A stretch of DNA of 64,000 bases from Bacteroidota bacterium (GTDB lineage: Bacteria > Bacteroidota > Bacteroidia > UKL13-3), in assembly GCA_027491085.1 (NCBI GenBank), contig JAIXWW010000021.1, forward strand, positions 1 through 64,000, read 5' to 3'. Under the pieces are notes generated by a model. The model was not told the origin of the DNA, searched no databases, and worked only from the letters and a program-made list of their open reading frames with translations. Positions 27,362-35,246 of the stretch are shown here, piece after piece. Numbering within the stretch: position 1 is the first letter of the stretch; each line of letters starts with the position of its first letter. A program made the position numbers and the translations under genes.

Positions 27362-27997
27362 TTATTTTTTCTTTTTATTTCCTAATGAATTTAAAAATCT
27401 GTACCAAGTTCCTACATCCGCTATTGGAATAGGTTGTGGTTGTCCGTTGTAATATAGTTTTTCTGCTTGGGCTTGTTGGTACCATCTATTGTTTTCGGCA
27501 CCATCAGCCAAGATTCCTTTTTGAAGACTGCTATAGGGAACTCTATTTAAGTTTTCGTAGGCTAGCGATAAATTGCTATTTGGAATTTTTATGCGTGCAA
27601 AGTAATAGTCTAACTCTTGTGGTGTTGAATAAGGACGCACTACTACATCTCTCAAAAAGAAAGTATCTTCCTCCATCCTGATGATGGTGGTTAATTTATT
27701 ATCTTCTACATTTTTAGGAAGGCTATAATACAATTTTTTTTGACCTAGTGCAGTAAATACTATTTTGTCTGTTTGTTTACAAACTAAACTAAAAAATCCA
27801 CTCATATCAGAGTACACACCTCTATTAGTACCTTCAATTCTAACAGTAACATATGGTAATACTTGCGTACTATCAAAACTAACAATAAAACCACTTAGCT
27901 GTACTAATTGATTTTCTTCTGTTTTTGTTTGACATTGAACTAAATAGTAGTTACATGCAAAACAAAACAAGAAAAGATATTTTAAAAGGTTTTTCAT
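27362..27997 (-). CDS. Secreted protein with carboxypeptidase-regulatory-like domain
   Basis: From the ATG at 27997 there are 211 residues: a signal peptide (to ~21, ending QCQ), then a carboxypeptidase-regulatory-like beta domain at ~30-110 (LSGFIVSFDSTQVLPYVTVRIEGTNRGVYSD, with the usual turn MSGFFSLVC) and a tail with no known domain ending in five basic residues. This domain is common in TonB-dependent receptors and other surface proteins of Bacteroidota; here it stands alone. The start lies just inside the end of the chromate transporter frame region, with 5 bases between the two genes. Confidence 0.8.
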   Translation of the reverse strand: MKNLLKYLFLFCFACNYYLVQCQTKTEENQLVQLSGFIVSFDSTQVLPYVTVRIEGTNRGVYSDMSGFFSLVCKQTDKIVFTALGQKKLYYSLPKNVEDNKLTTIIRMEEDTFFLRDVVVRPYSTPQELDYYFARIKIPNSNLSLAYENLNRVPYSSLQKGILADGAENNRWYQQAQAEKLYYNGQPQPIPIADVGTWYRFLNSLGNKKKK

Positions 27998-28001
27998 AAA
28001 A

Positions 28002-29189
28002 TTAGTAAATAAAGCTGGCCAATACACAAATAATTACAATGATAGGGCTAGGTACTTTGGTTGTCAAAAGTAAAAATAAAGTTAGCAAAAGTACTATCAT
28101 ATTTGGTTGATTTAAAACAACTGGTTTAAATAATAAATATGCAGAAGCAATAACTAGGCCTGCACTAGCAGCATTTATACCTTCAATTGCATTTTTAATT
28201 GGGGTAAATGTTTTTACTTGGTTCCAAATTGGGTAAATAAAAAAAATAAGAAATGTGCCTGGTAAAAAGATGGCAATTGTACCAATTACTGCCCCTAATA
28301 ATTGACCTCCAATTCCAAATTCTTGTAAGGCCATAGCATTGCAATAGGTAGCAATGCTAAATACGGGGCCAGGCATTGCTTGCACTAAACCTACTCCTGC
28401 CAAGAACTCACTTGGATTTAGGTAATGTTTTATTTCTACAAACTGATTATACATAATTGGAATGAGTACATGCCCACCTCCAAATACAATACTTCCATAT
28501 CGATAAGTATTTTCAAATAATAGAACTATCTTATTTTGGGTAATAGCTCCAAGAGATGCGGCAATAACTGATACGGCTAAAAACAAAAAAAAGTTACTCC
28601 AATTAATATTTTTTATAGGTTTTACTTTGTTTATCTTTTCCTTATTTAGCTGACTTGAAACTATGCCTCCAAAAAGCAATAGAATTGGAAATAAATAGGG
28701 CGTTTGATACAAGATGGCAACCGAAGCAGAAATAATTAGTAAAACCCAATGATAAGTTTTTGAAATAAACATCTGAATAATTTGGTAAGCCGCGTAAATA
28801 ATAAATCCAACAGCCATTGGTTGCATGTATTTTAAAAAATCAAGTTTGGGATTATCAATATTGTAAAAATGAATGATAACAGCCAATATAGTCATGATTA
28901 AACTGGCAGGTAAAACCCAAATAGCTAAAGTAAAAAATGCCAAAGTGGGTCCACCAATTTTAAAACCAATTGCAGTAATGGTCTGTGTAGAGGTAGGGCC
29001 AGGAAGCATGCTGCAAAAAGAATTTAGTTCCTTTAAATCGTCAGGAGTAATATATTTTTTTTTATTTACAAGTAATTTTTGAAATTGAACCAAATGTACC
29101 TGAGGTCCACCAAATGCAGTGAAAGCTAACTTTAATACATTAAGTAAAAACAGGATATTTCTAGATTTTTTAAATTTTAAATTACTCAT
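28002..29189 (-). CDS. chrA: Chromate transporter ChrA family, two-domain
   Basis: The 395-residue membrane protein has the two homologous halves of long-chain CHR transporters, each with five to six membrane segments. The paired motifs are FGGPQVHLV with LPGPTSTQ near 65-75 in the first half, and FGGGHVLIP with MPGPVFSIATY in the second. ChrA proteins export chromate by proton antiport; many homologues are annotated by similarity alone. The next gene leftward follows after 4 bases, but the two functions do not obviously connect. Confidence 0.9.
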   Translation of the reverse strand: MSNLKFKKSRNILFLLNVLKLAFTAFGGPQVHLVQFQKLLVNKKKYITPDDLKELNSFCSMLPGPTSTQTITAIGFKIGGPTLAFFTLAIWVLPASLIMTILAVIIHFYNIDNPKLDFLKYMQPMAVGFIIYAAYQIIQMFISKTYHWVLLIISASVAILYQTPYLFPILLLFGGIVSSQLNKEKINKVKPIKNINWSNFFLFLAVSVIAASLGAITQNKIVLLFENTYRYGSIVFGGGHVLIPIMYNQFVEIKHYLNPSEFLAGVGLVQAMPGPVFSIATYCNAMALQEFGIGGQLLGAVIGTIAIFLPGTFLIFFIYPIWNQVKTFTPIKNAIEGINAASAGLVIASAYLLFKPVVLNQPNMIVLLLTLFLLLTTKVPSPIIVIICVLASFIY

Positions 29190-29294
29190 TTATTAAAAAT
29201 CAAAAATAATATTGAAAATGGAAACACCAATCAAAATTATTCGAATAATTTATAATTGCTAAATTAAACTTGTTCAAGTAAAACTTGATTAAAT

Positions 29295-29329
29295 AAAAAA
29301 GCTCAATAAATTTAATTATTGAGCTTTTT
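29295..29329 (-). terminator. Terminator of folE
   Basis: The stem 29296-29309 pairs with 29316-29329 (14 bp, 6-base loop), with an A run on its left side that is the T tract on the minus strand. It begins ten bases beyond the folE stop. Confidence 0.85.
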
Positions 29330-29339
29330 GGTGAACCGA

Positions 29340-30008
29340 TTATTTACTGTCCAGTGTAATGTATTTTATCAATTCTTCGCGTGTTTTAGTGTCTAGAAAC
29401 TTTCCTGAATACTCACTAGTAACGGTGCTACTATGAACATCTTGAACCCCTCGCATGGCTACGCACATGTGATCCGCTTCAATAATTACCGCAACATCAT
29501 CTGTATTCAATTCAGCTTTCAACATGTTCACAATTTGAATTGTCATGCGTTCTTGAACTTGAGGTCGCTGTGCAAAGTATCTTACCATGCGATTTAATTT
29601 TGATAATCCAACAACCTTTCCATTTGGAATGTAAGCAACGTGTGCTTTACCAATAATAGGAACAAAATGATGTTCACATACACTATGAAATGAAATATTT
29701 TTTTCAAGTAAAATATTTTTATAGTTATATCTGTTCTCAAAAAGTTTTACTTCTGGTTTATTTTTAGGGTTAAGGCCACTAAAAATTTCCTTTACATACA
29801 TTTTTGCAACTCTATTAGGAGTGCCGCTTAAACTATCATCGCTTAAGTCTAATCCTAATATTTGCATTATTTCTTTAAAGTGTTTACTTATTAGCTCTAT
29901 CTTTAAATCATCATCCAATTTAAAGGCGTCTTCTCTTAGTGGTGTCTCTAGCGAAAATCCTATGTGGTCATCACCAATTGATTCAGCGTTTATGTTTTTA
30001 GTTTCCAT
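29340..30008 (-). CDS. folE: GTP cyclohydrolase I
   Basis: FolE converts GTP to dihydroneopterin triphosphate, the first step of folate and pterin synthesis. The zinc and active-site motifs are SVCEHHFVPIIGKAHVAYIP and ADHMCVAMRGVQ, with the QERMT block between. I choose the ATG at 30008 (222 aa), which overlaps the upstream gene by 11 bases; the ATG at 30038 would extend the overlap to 41 bases and add ten poorly matched residues. The pairing with a PTPS-family gene places both on one pterin branch. Confidence 0.95.
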   Translation of the reverse strand: METKNINAESIGDDHIGFSLETPLREDAFKLDDDLKIELISKHFKEIMQILGLDLSDDSLSGTPNRVAKMYVKEIFSGLNPKNKPEVKLFENRYNYKNILLEKNISFHSVCEHHFVPIIGKAHVAYIPNGKVVGLSKLNRMVRYFAQRPQVQERMTIQIVNMLKAELNTDDVAVIIEADHMCVAMRGVQDVHSSTVTSEYSGKFLDTKTREELIKYITLDSK

Positions 30009-30408
30009 TGTATTCAACAAAATTTCGTTCGGTTTCATATAAAATAACTTTCAATTTTAATTTGTTTTCTAATCTTTTTCTCAATAATTGCCAAATAACA
30101 ATTGCAATATTCTCAGCAGTTGGATTTAATGTTTTAAAATCCTCGACATCTAAATTTAAATTCTTGTGGTCAAATCTATCCTCTACATCTTCTTTTACAA
30201 TATCCTTAAGGTATTTCATGTCAATTAAATACCCAGTTTCCAAATCAATTTCTCCTGTAACAGTTACAATCAAATCGTAGTTATGTCCGTGATAGTTTGC
30301 ATTATTACAAGGTCCAAAAAATGTTTTGTTTTTTTCTTCACTCCAATGAGCCACATTCAATCTATGTGCTGCATTAAAATGTGTTTTTCTAGATACTGAT
30401 ATTTCCAT
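29998..30408 (-). CDS. queD: 6-pyruvoyl-tetrahydropterin synthase / QueD family protein
   Basis: The 136-residue protein converts dihydroneopterin triphosphate either to carboxytetrahydropterin (QueD, for queuosine) or to pyruvoyltetrahydropterin (PTPS). Zinc ligands are His14 in THFNAAH and the HGH pair; FDHKNLN and ETERN are also present. The cysteine region reads GPCNNANYHGHNY, with five residues between Cys and HGH. That spacing looks more like the animal PTPS form than the CxxxHGH of classical QueD. The gene is upstream of and overlaps folE, whose product is its substrate. The symbol is therefore provisional; tetrahydrobiopterin synthesis is an alternative. Confidence 0.85.
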   Translation of the reverse strand: MEISVSRKTHFNAAHRLNVAHWSEEKNKTFFGPCNNANYHGHNYDLIVTVTGEIDLETGYLIDMKYLKDIVKEDVEDRFDHKNLNLDVEDFKTLNPTAENIAIVIWQLLRKRLENKLKLKVILYETERNFVEYNGN

Positions 30409-30787
30409 TGAATTTAAAATGTGGTGCTATGTACAATTTTTATTTGTGTATTCAATAACTTGAGACAATTATATTTTGTTTTAATTTTTTTATTTTTTTT
30501 AAATACCTGCTAAATTTAAATCTCATTATAATATCTTTTTATTTTTCGTTTAATTTTTTAAAAAACCAACATCAGTATCAAGTATCAACTCTTTAATTTT
30601 ATTTTAATTTAAGAATGTAATCCATTTTTTATTTCTAAAAATTCCATTTTATTGAATTTTATTAAATTGATTATCAGTTTATTGCTTTTTTGTTTAATAT
30701 TTTTGAATAAATCATGAACAAAATAATTGCAATTACGGATTTATTGCTGCAATCTTGTTGAACAAATAACATAAAAAATTAAACAAA
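30409..30787. other. Very AT-rich gene-free divergent region
   Basis: This 379-base stretch separates the leftward PTPS/folE pair from the rightward sigma factor. It is dominated by A and T runs. I see no open frame of note, no RNA gene and no perfect TAnnTTTG box. Promoters for both directions must lie here, but they cannot be picked out by eye. Confidence 0.5.
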
Positions 30788-31333
30788 ATGACTGCAATAC
30801 ACTTTAAAAACGTAGTACAACGTGAAGCTAAAAGTTTAAGAAAATATGCTTATCAGCTAACAAGAAATGTTGAAGATACAAACGATTTGGTGCAAGAAAC
30901 AATGCTAAAAGCATACACTTACCAAGAAAAGTTTGAAGAGGGTACTAACCTAAAAGGTTGGTTATATACAATCATGAAAAATACTTTTATTAATAATTAC
31001 AGACGTATGGTAAAACGAAATACGTTTATTGATAATACAGATAACGAATTTTTTATTGATTCTTTTGCAATTACTGAGGTTAATAAAGGTGAACAAAAAT
31101 TTATCATGCGTGATATCGAATTTGCAATAGATAAGTTGCCTTTAAACTTAAAAAAGCCTTTTACAATGAGTTCTAAAGGTTTTAAATATCACGAAATCGC
31201 CACGCTATTAGATATTCCAATTGGAACTGTTAAAACAAGAATATTTGTGGCTAAACGCCAATTAAGAGCAGAATTAAGTGGTTATGCCAAATCATACGGG
31301 TATGATAAATTTTCTGACGAAGAAGCAGCGTAG
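30788..31333 (+). CDS. ECF-type RNA polymerase sigma factor
   Basis: The 181-residue protein has sigma region 2 at residues ~10-80 ([20 protein letters not shown], then [17 protein letters not shown]) and region 4 at ~120-168 ([20 protein letters not shown]). No anti-sigma factor or FecR-type gene is next to it, so control must be by another route. A strong terminator 28 bases after the stop makes it a single-gene unit. Such orphan ECF factors are widespread in Bacteroidota. The target genes are not evident; the metal-efflux operon that follows could be one only by position. Confidence 0.92.
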   Translation: MTAIHFKNVVQREAKSLRKYAYQLTRNVEDTNDLVQETMLKAYTYQEKFEEGTNLKGWLYTIMKNTFINNYRRMVKRNTFIDNTDNEFFIDSFAITEVNKGEQKFIMRDIEFAIDKLPLNLKKPFTMSSKGFKYHEIATLLDIPIGTVKTRIFVAKRQLRAELSGYAKSYGYDKFSDEEAA

Positions 31334-31360
31334 CTTCTGTTTTTATATGATGATGTTTTT

Positions 31361-31394
31361 AAAGCTCAATTCATTTTTGAATTGAGCTTTTTAG
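31361..31394 (+). terminator. Terminator of the sigma-factor gene
   Basis: A perfect 13-bp stem (31361-31373 with 31378-31390) with a four-T loop is followed by T residues. It separates the sigma factor from the metal-efflux group. Confidence 0.88.
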
Positions 31395-31445
31395 TTTTTT
31401 TTATTAAATATTCAAAAATCAAAATCTTTGAATACATTTGTATTA

Positions 31446-31832
31446 TTGAAAAGGGTAATAGCCATATTGTTTTTAAGTACTTATTTGTTTTCGGCAACTG
31501 AGTTTAACCAGCTATTGAAGTTACCTTTGTTAATTGATCATTTTATCGAGCATAAAGAGGAAGACGAACAAATTACCTTTTGGGAGTTTTTGAGTTTACA
31601 TTATAAAACCACCAATGTAAAAGATGCTGACTATGAAAAGGACATGAAATTACCTTTTAAATCGCAAAGTGGATTATTTTCATCTATTACCATTTTTCAT
31701 TTATTTCCTAATTTCGATAATTTATTAAACAACGTATTACCTACCTCTAAAAAGAGTTATGTTATAACTTCTGAGCATTTTATTGAGTCGTCAGCTGTTT
31801 GCTCTATTTGGCAGCCACCAAAATCTATCTAA
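31446..31832 (+). CDS. Small exported protein at the head of the metal-efflux operon
   Basis: No ATG opens this frame; TTG codons at 31428 and 31446 are available. I prefer 31446, giving MKRVIAILFLSTYLFSATEF, because a perfect TAnnTTTG box lies at 31433-31440, inside the longer version. The product (~128 aa) has an N-terminal membrane or signal segment, then a conserved-looking middle (LLKLPLLIDHFIEHKEED, KDMKLPFKS). It has several His and acidic residues and a single Cys near the C-terminus. I associate similar small proteins with CzcA-type pumps in Bacteroidota from memory only. A metal-related accessory role is inferred. Confidence 0.65.
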   Translation: MKRVIAILFLSTYLFSATEFNQLLKLPLLIDHFIEHKEEDEQITFWEFLSLHYKTTNVKDADYEKDMKLPFKSQSGLFSSITIFHLFPNFDNLLNNVLPTSKKSYVITSEHFIESSAVCSIWQPPKSI

Positions 31833-31916
31833 GATTTTTTATTTTATTATTTTCAAGTTGCTGTTCTAAGCAATTTGTTTTGTTTTCAATTTATTTAATT
31901 TAATCACTATCGCGTT

Positions 31917-34900
31917 ATGCTAAATAGTATTATAGCTTTTTCTGTTAAACAGAAATTGATAATTGGCCTATTTTTAATTGGGCTAATAGGTTATGGTAGT
32001 TACCAACTTACAAAACTACCCATTGATGCTGTACCTGATATTACCAACAATCAGGTTCAAGTTATTACTGCTGTGCCTTCATTGGGCGCAGCCGATATAG
32101 AACGTTTAATTACATTTCCAATTGAGCAAGCCAATAGCAATATTCCAGGAATTATTGAATTAAGGAGCTTTTCTCGTTTTGGATTGTCGTTGGTAACTAT
32201 TGTGTTTAATGATGAAACTGATGTGTATTGGGCTCGCCAACAAGTTAGTGAACGATTGCAGTTAGTAAAAGACCAATTACCCCCTGGAATTGCAACTCCA
32301 ACTTTAGCACCTGTAACCACTGGTTTGGGCGAAATTTATCAATACACGGTTACTGCCAAAAAAGGTTATGAAAACAAGTATGACTTAACCGAATTAAGAA
32401 CCATACAAGATTGGGTAATACGCAGGCAGTTACTTTCAGTTCAAGGTGTAGCTGATGTAAGTAGTTTTGGAGGAAAGCTGAAACAGTTCGAAATAGCTGT
32501 AAATCCAACCAAATTACAATCTTATAATCTAACCATTGCAGATGTTTTTAGTGCCTTAGAAAGCAATAATCAAAATACTGGAGGCGCTTATATTGAAAAG
32601 CAATCTACAGTACTTTCAATAAGAAGTGAAGGTTTGGTGGGTTCTATTGCTGATATTCAGAATATAGCCATTAAAAATTTAGCCAATGGCAGCCCATTAT
32701 TTATTAAAGATGTGGCCGAAGTGAAAATTGGTTATGCCATTAGATATGGTGCTGTAACTTATAATGGAAATGGTGAAGTAGCAGGTGCTGTGGTAATGAT
32801 GTTAAAAGGTGCTAATAGCAGCGATGTTATTAAAAATGTGAAACAACGCATTGAGCTAATTAAAGAAACATTACCCGAAGGGGTGCAAATTGAACCATTT
32901 TTAGATAGAACTAAAATGGTAAATAATGCCATTGGAACAGTAGAAAAAAACCTAATTGAAGGTGCTTTAATTGTAGTTTTTGTATTGGTTTTATTTCTCG
33001 GAAATTTTAGAGCAGGGTTATTGGTAGCTTCTGTTATTCCATTGTCTATGTTATTCGCAGTTATTTTAATGAACATTTTTGGTGTTGGAGGAAATTTAAT
33101 GAGTTTAGGCGCTTTAGATTTTGGATTGATTGTAGATGGAGCTGTAATTATTGTAGAGGCTGTTATGCACGTGCTTATTTCCAACAATAGGCAATTGGCA
33201 ATTGGCAAAAACACAATTGAAAACAAAACATTAAACCAATCAAATGATAATAACCATGCCAACAGCCAGTTGCCAGCAGCCAGCAGCTTATACTCGCAAA
33301 ACGAAATGGACGAACAAGTAACAAGCTCGGCCAGTAAAATGATGAATAGTGCTGTGTTTGGGCAAATTATTATTTTGATTGTTTACTTACCCATTTTTAC
33401 TTTACAAGGCATTGAAGGGAAAATGTTTAAACCAATGGCGCAAACAGTGGCTTTTGCATTGTTTGGTGCATTTGTACTTTCGCTTACTTATATTCCAATG
33501 ATGAGTGCATTGTTTTTAAGCAAAAAAACAAGTCACAAAAAAAACATTTCATCGCGTATGATGGAATTTTTAGAGTTTCATTATCAAAATTTATTAAGCA
33601 AGGTTTTAGTTTACAAAAAATTGGTTTTAGGTTTAACTTTACTGTTTTTTGCTGCTGCCATTTTTACTTTAACTACTTTGGGTGGTGAGTTTATTCCTGC
33701 TTTAGAAGAAGGAGATTTTGCAGTAGAAACAAGGGTTTTAACAGGAAGTAATTTGAATGTTACCACAGCAGCCACAACCAAAGGCGAACAAATATTAAAA
33801 GCCAAGTTTCCAGAAGTTATAAAAGTGGTAAGCAAAATTGGTAGTGGCGAAGTTCCAACCGATCCAATGCCAATTGATGCTGCCGATATGATGATTATTT
33901 TAAAAGATAAAAGCGAATGGACATCGGCTAAAACTTTTGATGAATTGGCCGAAAAAATGACCAAAGAATTAGAAGGAATTCCTGGTGTAACTTTTGGTTT
34001 TCAGTATCCTGTTCAAATGCGTTTTAATGAATTAATGACAGGTGCAAAGCAAGCAGTAGTGTGTAAAATATTTGGCGAAAACCTCGATACACTTGCATTT
34101 TATGCTGATAAATTGGGTCATTTGATTAATTCGGTAGATGGTGCAGTTGATTTATATGTGGAACCAGTAGCAGGAATGCCGCAAATTGTTATCAATTATA
34201 ATAGGGCGTTAATGGCACAATATGGGTTGCATATTAACGATGTAAATAAAATTGTAAATACCGCTTTTGCTGGACAAAGCACAGGAATGGTGTATGAAGG
34301 AGAAAAGCGTTTTGATTTAATGGTTAGAATGGATAATGAACAACGTAAAGATATTTCAGATGTACAAAATTTATTGATTCCAACAAATAATGGAACACAA
34401 ATTCCTTTGAGTCAAATAGCTGATGTACAAATTAAAGATGGTCCCAATCAAATACAGCGCGAAGATGCCAAACGGAGAATTATTGTAGGTTTTAATGTTC
34501 GTAACAGAGATGTGCAAAGCATTGTGAACGAATTACAAGAAAAGGTAAAAACTCAAATTAAATTTCCGGCTACTTATTATGTAACTTATGGTGGCTCATT
34601 CGAAAATTTAACCGCAGCTAAAAAACGTTTGAGTATAGCTGTTCCTGTATCTTTATTACTTATTTTACTGTTGCTTTATTTTGCTTTTGGTTCATTAAAA
34701 CACAGTTTATTAATTTATACTGCCATTCCATTATCGGCCATAGGAGGAATTTTTGCTTTGGCTTTACGCGGGTTGCCATTTAGTATAAGTGCAGGTGTTG
34801 GTTTTATTGCATTATTTGGTGTTGCGGTATTAAATGGAATTGTGCTTATAGCAGAGTTCAACAGATTAAAAGCCGATGGCATGACTAATTTTAAAGAAAT

Positions 34901-35147
34901 AGTGCTTAAAGGAACTAAGTTAAGATTACGCCCTGTATTAATGACTGCCTTTGTTGCTTCGTTAGGATTTTTTCCAATGGCATTAAGCAATGGAGCAGGA
35001 GCCGAAGTTCAATGCCCACTTGCCACAGTAGTAATTGGTGGTTTATTGGTTGCTACTTTTCTTACACTGTTTGTTTTACCTATGTTATACATTCTCTTTG
35101 AAAAGGGCATTTTGTCCCGCAGATTTCGCAGAGAAACGCAGAATTAA
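31917..35147 (+). CDS. CzcA/CusA-family heavy-metal efflux RND transporter
   Basis: The 1076-residue inner-membrane pump uses the proton gradient to drive metal ions out through a tripartite channel. The TM4 signature reads DFGLIVDGAVIIVEA, with Asp401, Asp407 and Glu414. This matches the HME-1 pattern for divalent ions (zinc, cobalt, cadmium) rather than the copper/silver type. Two parts are odd. Residues ~422-461 form a hydrophilic insertion encoded by heptamer repeats, between MHVLIS and EMDEQV, where homologues have a short linker. The last ~11 residues (SRRFRRETQN) are encoded by one arm of a dispersed inverted repeat. The frame is intact throughout, so the pump may still work. Confidence 0.93.
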   Translation: MLNSIIAFSVKQKLIIGLFLIGLIGYGSYQLTKLPIDAVPDITNNQVQVITAVPSLGAADIERLITFPIEQANSNIPGIIELRSFSRFGLSLVTIVFNDETDVYWARQQVSERLQLVKDQLPPGIATPTLAPVTTGLGEIYQYTVTAKKGYENKYDLTELRTIQDWVIRRQLLSVQGVADVSSFGGKLKQFEIAVNPTKLQSYNLTIADVFSALESNNQNTGGAYIEKQSTVLSIRSEGLVGSIADIQNIAIKNLANGSPLFIKDVAEVKIGYAIRYGAVTYNGNGEVAGAVVMMLKGANSSDVIKNVKQRIELIKETLPEGVQIEPFLDRTKMVNNAIGTVEKNLIEGALIVVFVLVLFLGNFRAGLLVASVIPLSMLFAVILMNIFGVGGNLMSLGALDFGLIVDGAVIIVEAVMHVLISNNRQLAIGKNTIENKTLNQSNDNNHANSQLPAASSLYSQNEMDEQVTSSASKMMNSAVFGQIIILIVYLPIFTLQGIEGKMFKPMAQTVAFALFGAFVLSLTYIPMMSALFLSKKTSHKKNISSRMMEFLEFHYQNLLSKVLVYKKLVLGLTLLFFAAAIFTLTTLGGEFIPALEEGDFAVETRVLTGSNLNVTTAATTKGEQILKAKFPEVIKVVSKIGSGEVPTDPMPIDAADMMIILKDKSEWTSAKTFDELAEKMTKELEGIPGVTFGFQYPVQMRFNELMTGAKQAVVCKIFGENLDTLAFYADKLGHLINSVDGAVDLYVEPVAGMPQIVINYNRALMAQYGLHINDVNKIVNTAFAGQSTGMVYEGEKRFDLMVRMDNEQRKDISDVQNLLIPTNNGTQIPLSQIADVQIKDGPNQIQREDAKRRIIVGFNVRNRDVQSIVNELQEKVKTQIKFPATYYVTYGGSFENLTAAKKRLSIAVPVSLLLILLLLYFAFGSLKHSLLIYTAIPLSAIGGIFALALRGLPFSISAGVGFIALFGVAVLNGIVLIAEFNRLKADGMTNFKEIVLKGTKLRLRPVLMTAFVASLGFFPMALSNGAGAEVQCPLATVVIGGLLVATFLTLFVLPMLYILFEKGILSRRFRRETQN
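33181..33300 (+). repeat. In-frame heptamer insertion inside the RND pump gene
   Basis: Heptamers TAGGCAA, TTGGCAA, TTGGCAA lie at 33188-33208, followed by decayed units. Four units of the inverted type (TGCCAAC, AGCCAGT and relatives) lie at 33257-33284. The two blocks are imperfect inverted copies (33190-33207 against 33257-33274, 15 of 18 positions). They encode an Asn/Gln/Ser/Ala-rich stretch of about 40 residues. Confidence 0.65.
35114..35142. repeat. Left arm of dispersed inverted repeat, encoding the pump C-terminus
   Basis: CCCGCAGATTTCGC at 35116-35129 is the reverse complement, with one mismatch, of the GCGGAATCTGCGGG core found at 35269-35282 and 35356-35369. Here it is translated as the last residues of the RND pump. 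Confidence 0.7.
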
Positions 35148-35183
35148 TTCAATAATCATTTAACAGTTTAATATAAAAGTAAA

Positions 35184-35246
35184 ATGACAGAAAACGAAGT
35201 TTCATATAAAATAAGAAGTGCAATTTTTAAGATATATAATGAATTT
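35184..35246 (+). pseudogene. Remnant (first ~21 codons) of a GxxExxY-family gene
   Basis: The opening MTENEVSYKIRSAIFKIYNE resembles the conserved beginning of GxxExxY proteins, whose defining motif and catalytic-like core would follow but are absent here. After residue 21 the frame runs straight into a GCGGAATCTGCGGG repeat. With the inverted arm at 35114-35142 upstream, the fragment lies between inverted repeats, as a decayed inserted cassette would. The family match is from memory of its N-terminus and needs a search. Confidence 0.6.

Noticed and set aside
30409..30787. Hidden small gene or RNA in the AT-rich gap
   Set aside because: No stable hairpin, tRNA-like fold or codon-like pattern could be seen.
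32759..33262. 167-codon minus-strand frame opposite the RND pump
   Set aside because: It is a shadow of the pump gene, rich in Thr/Ile/Asn/Pro as expected from reversed codons.
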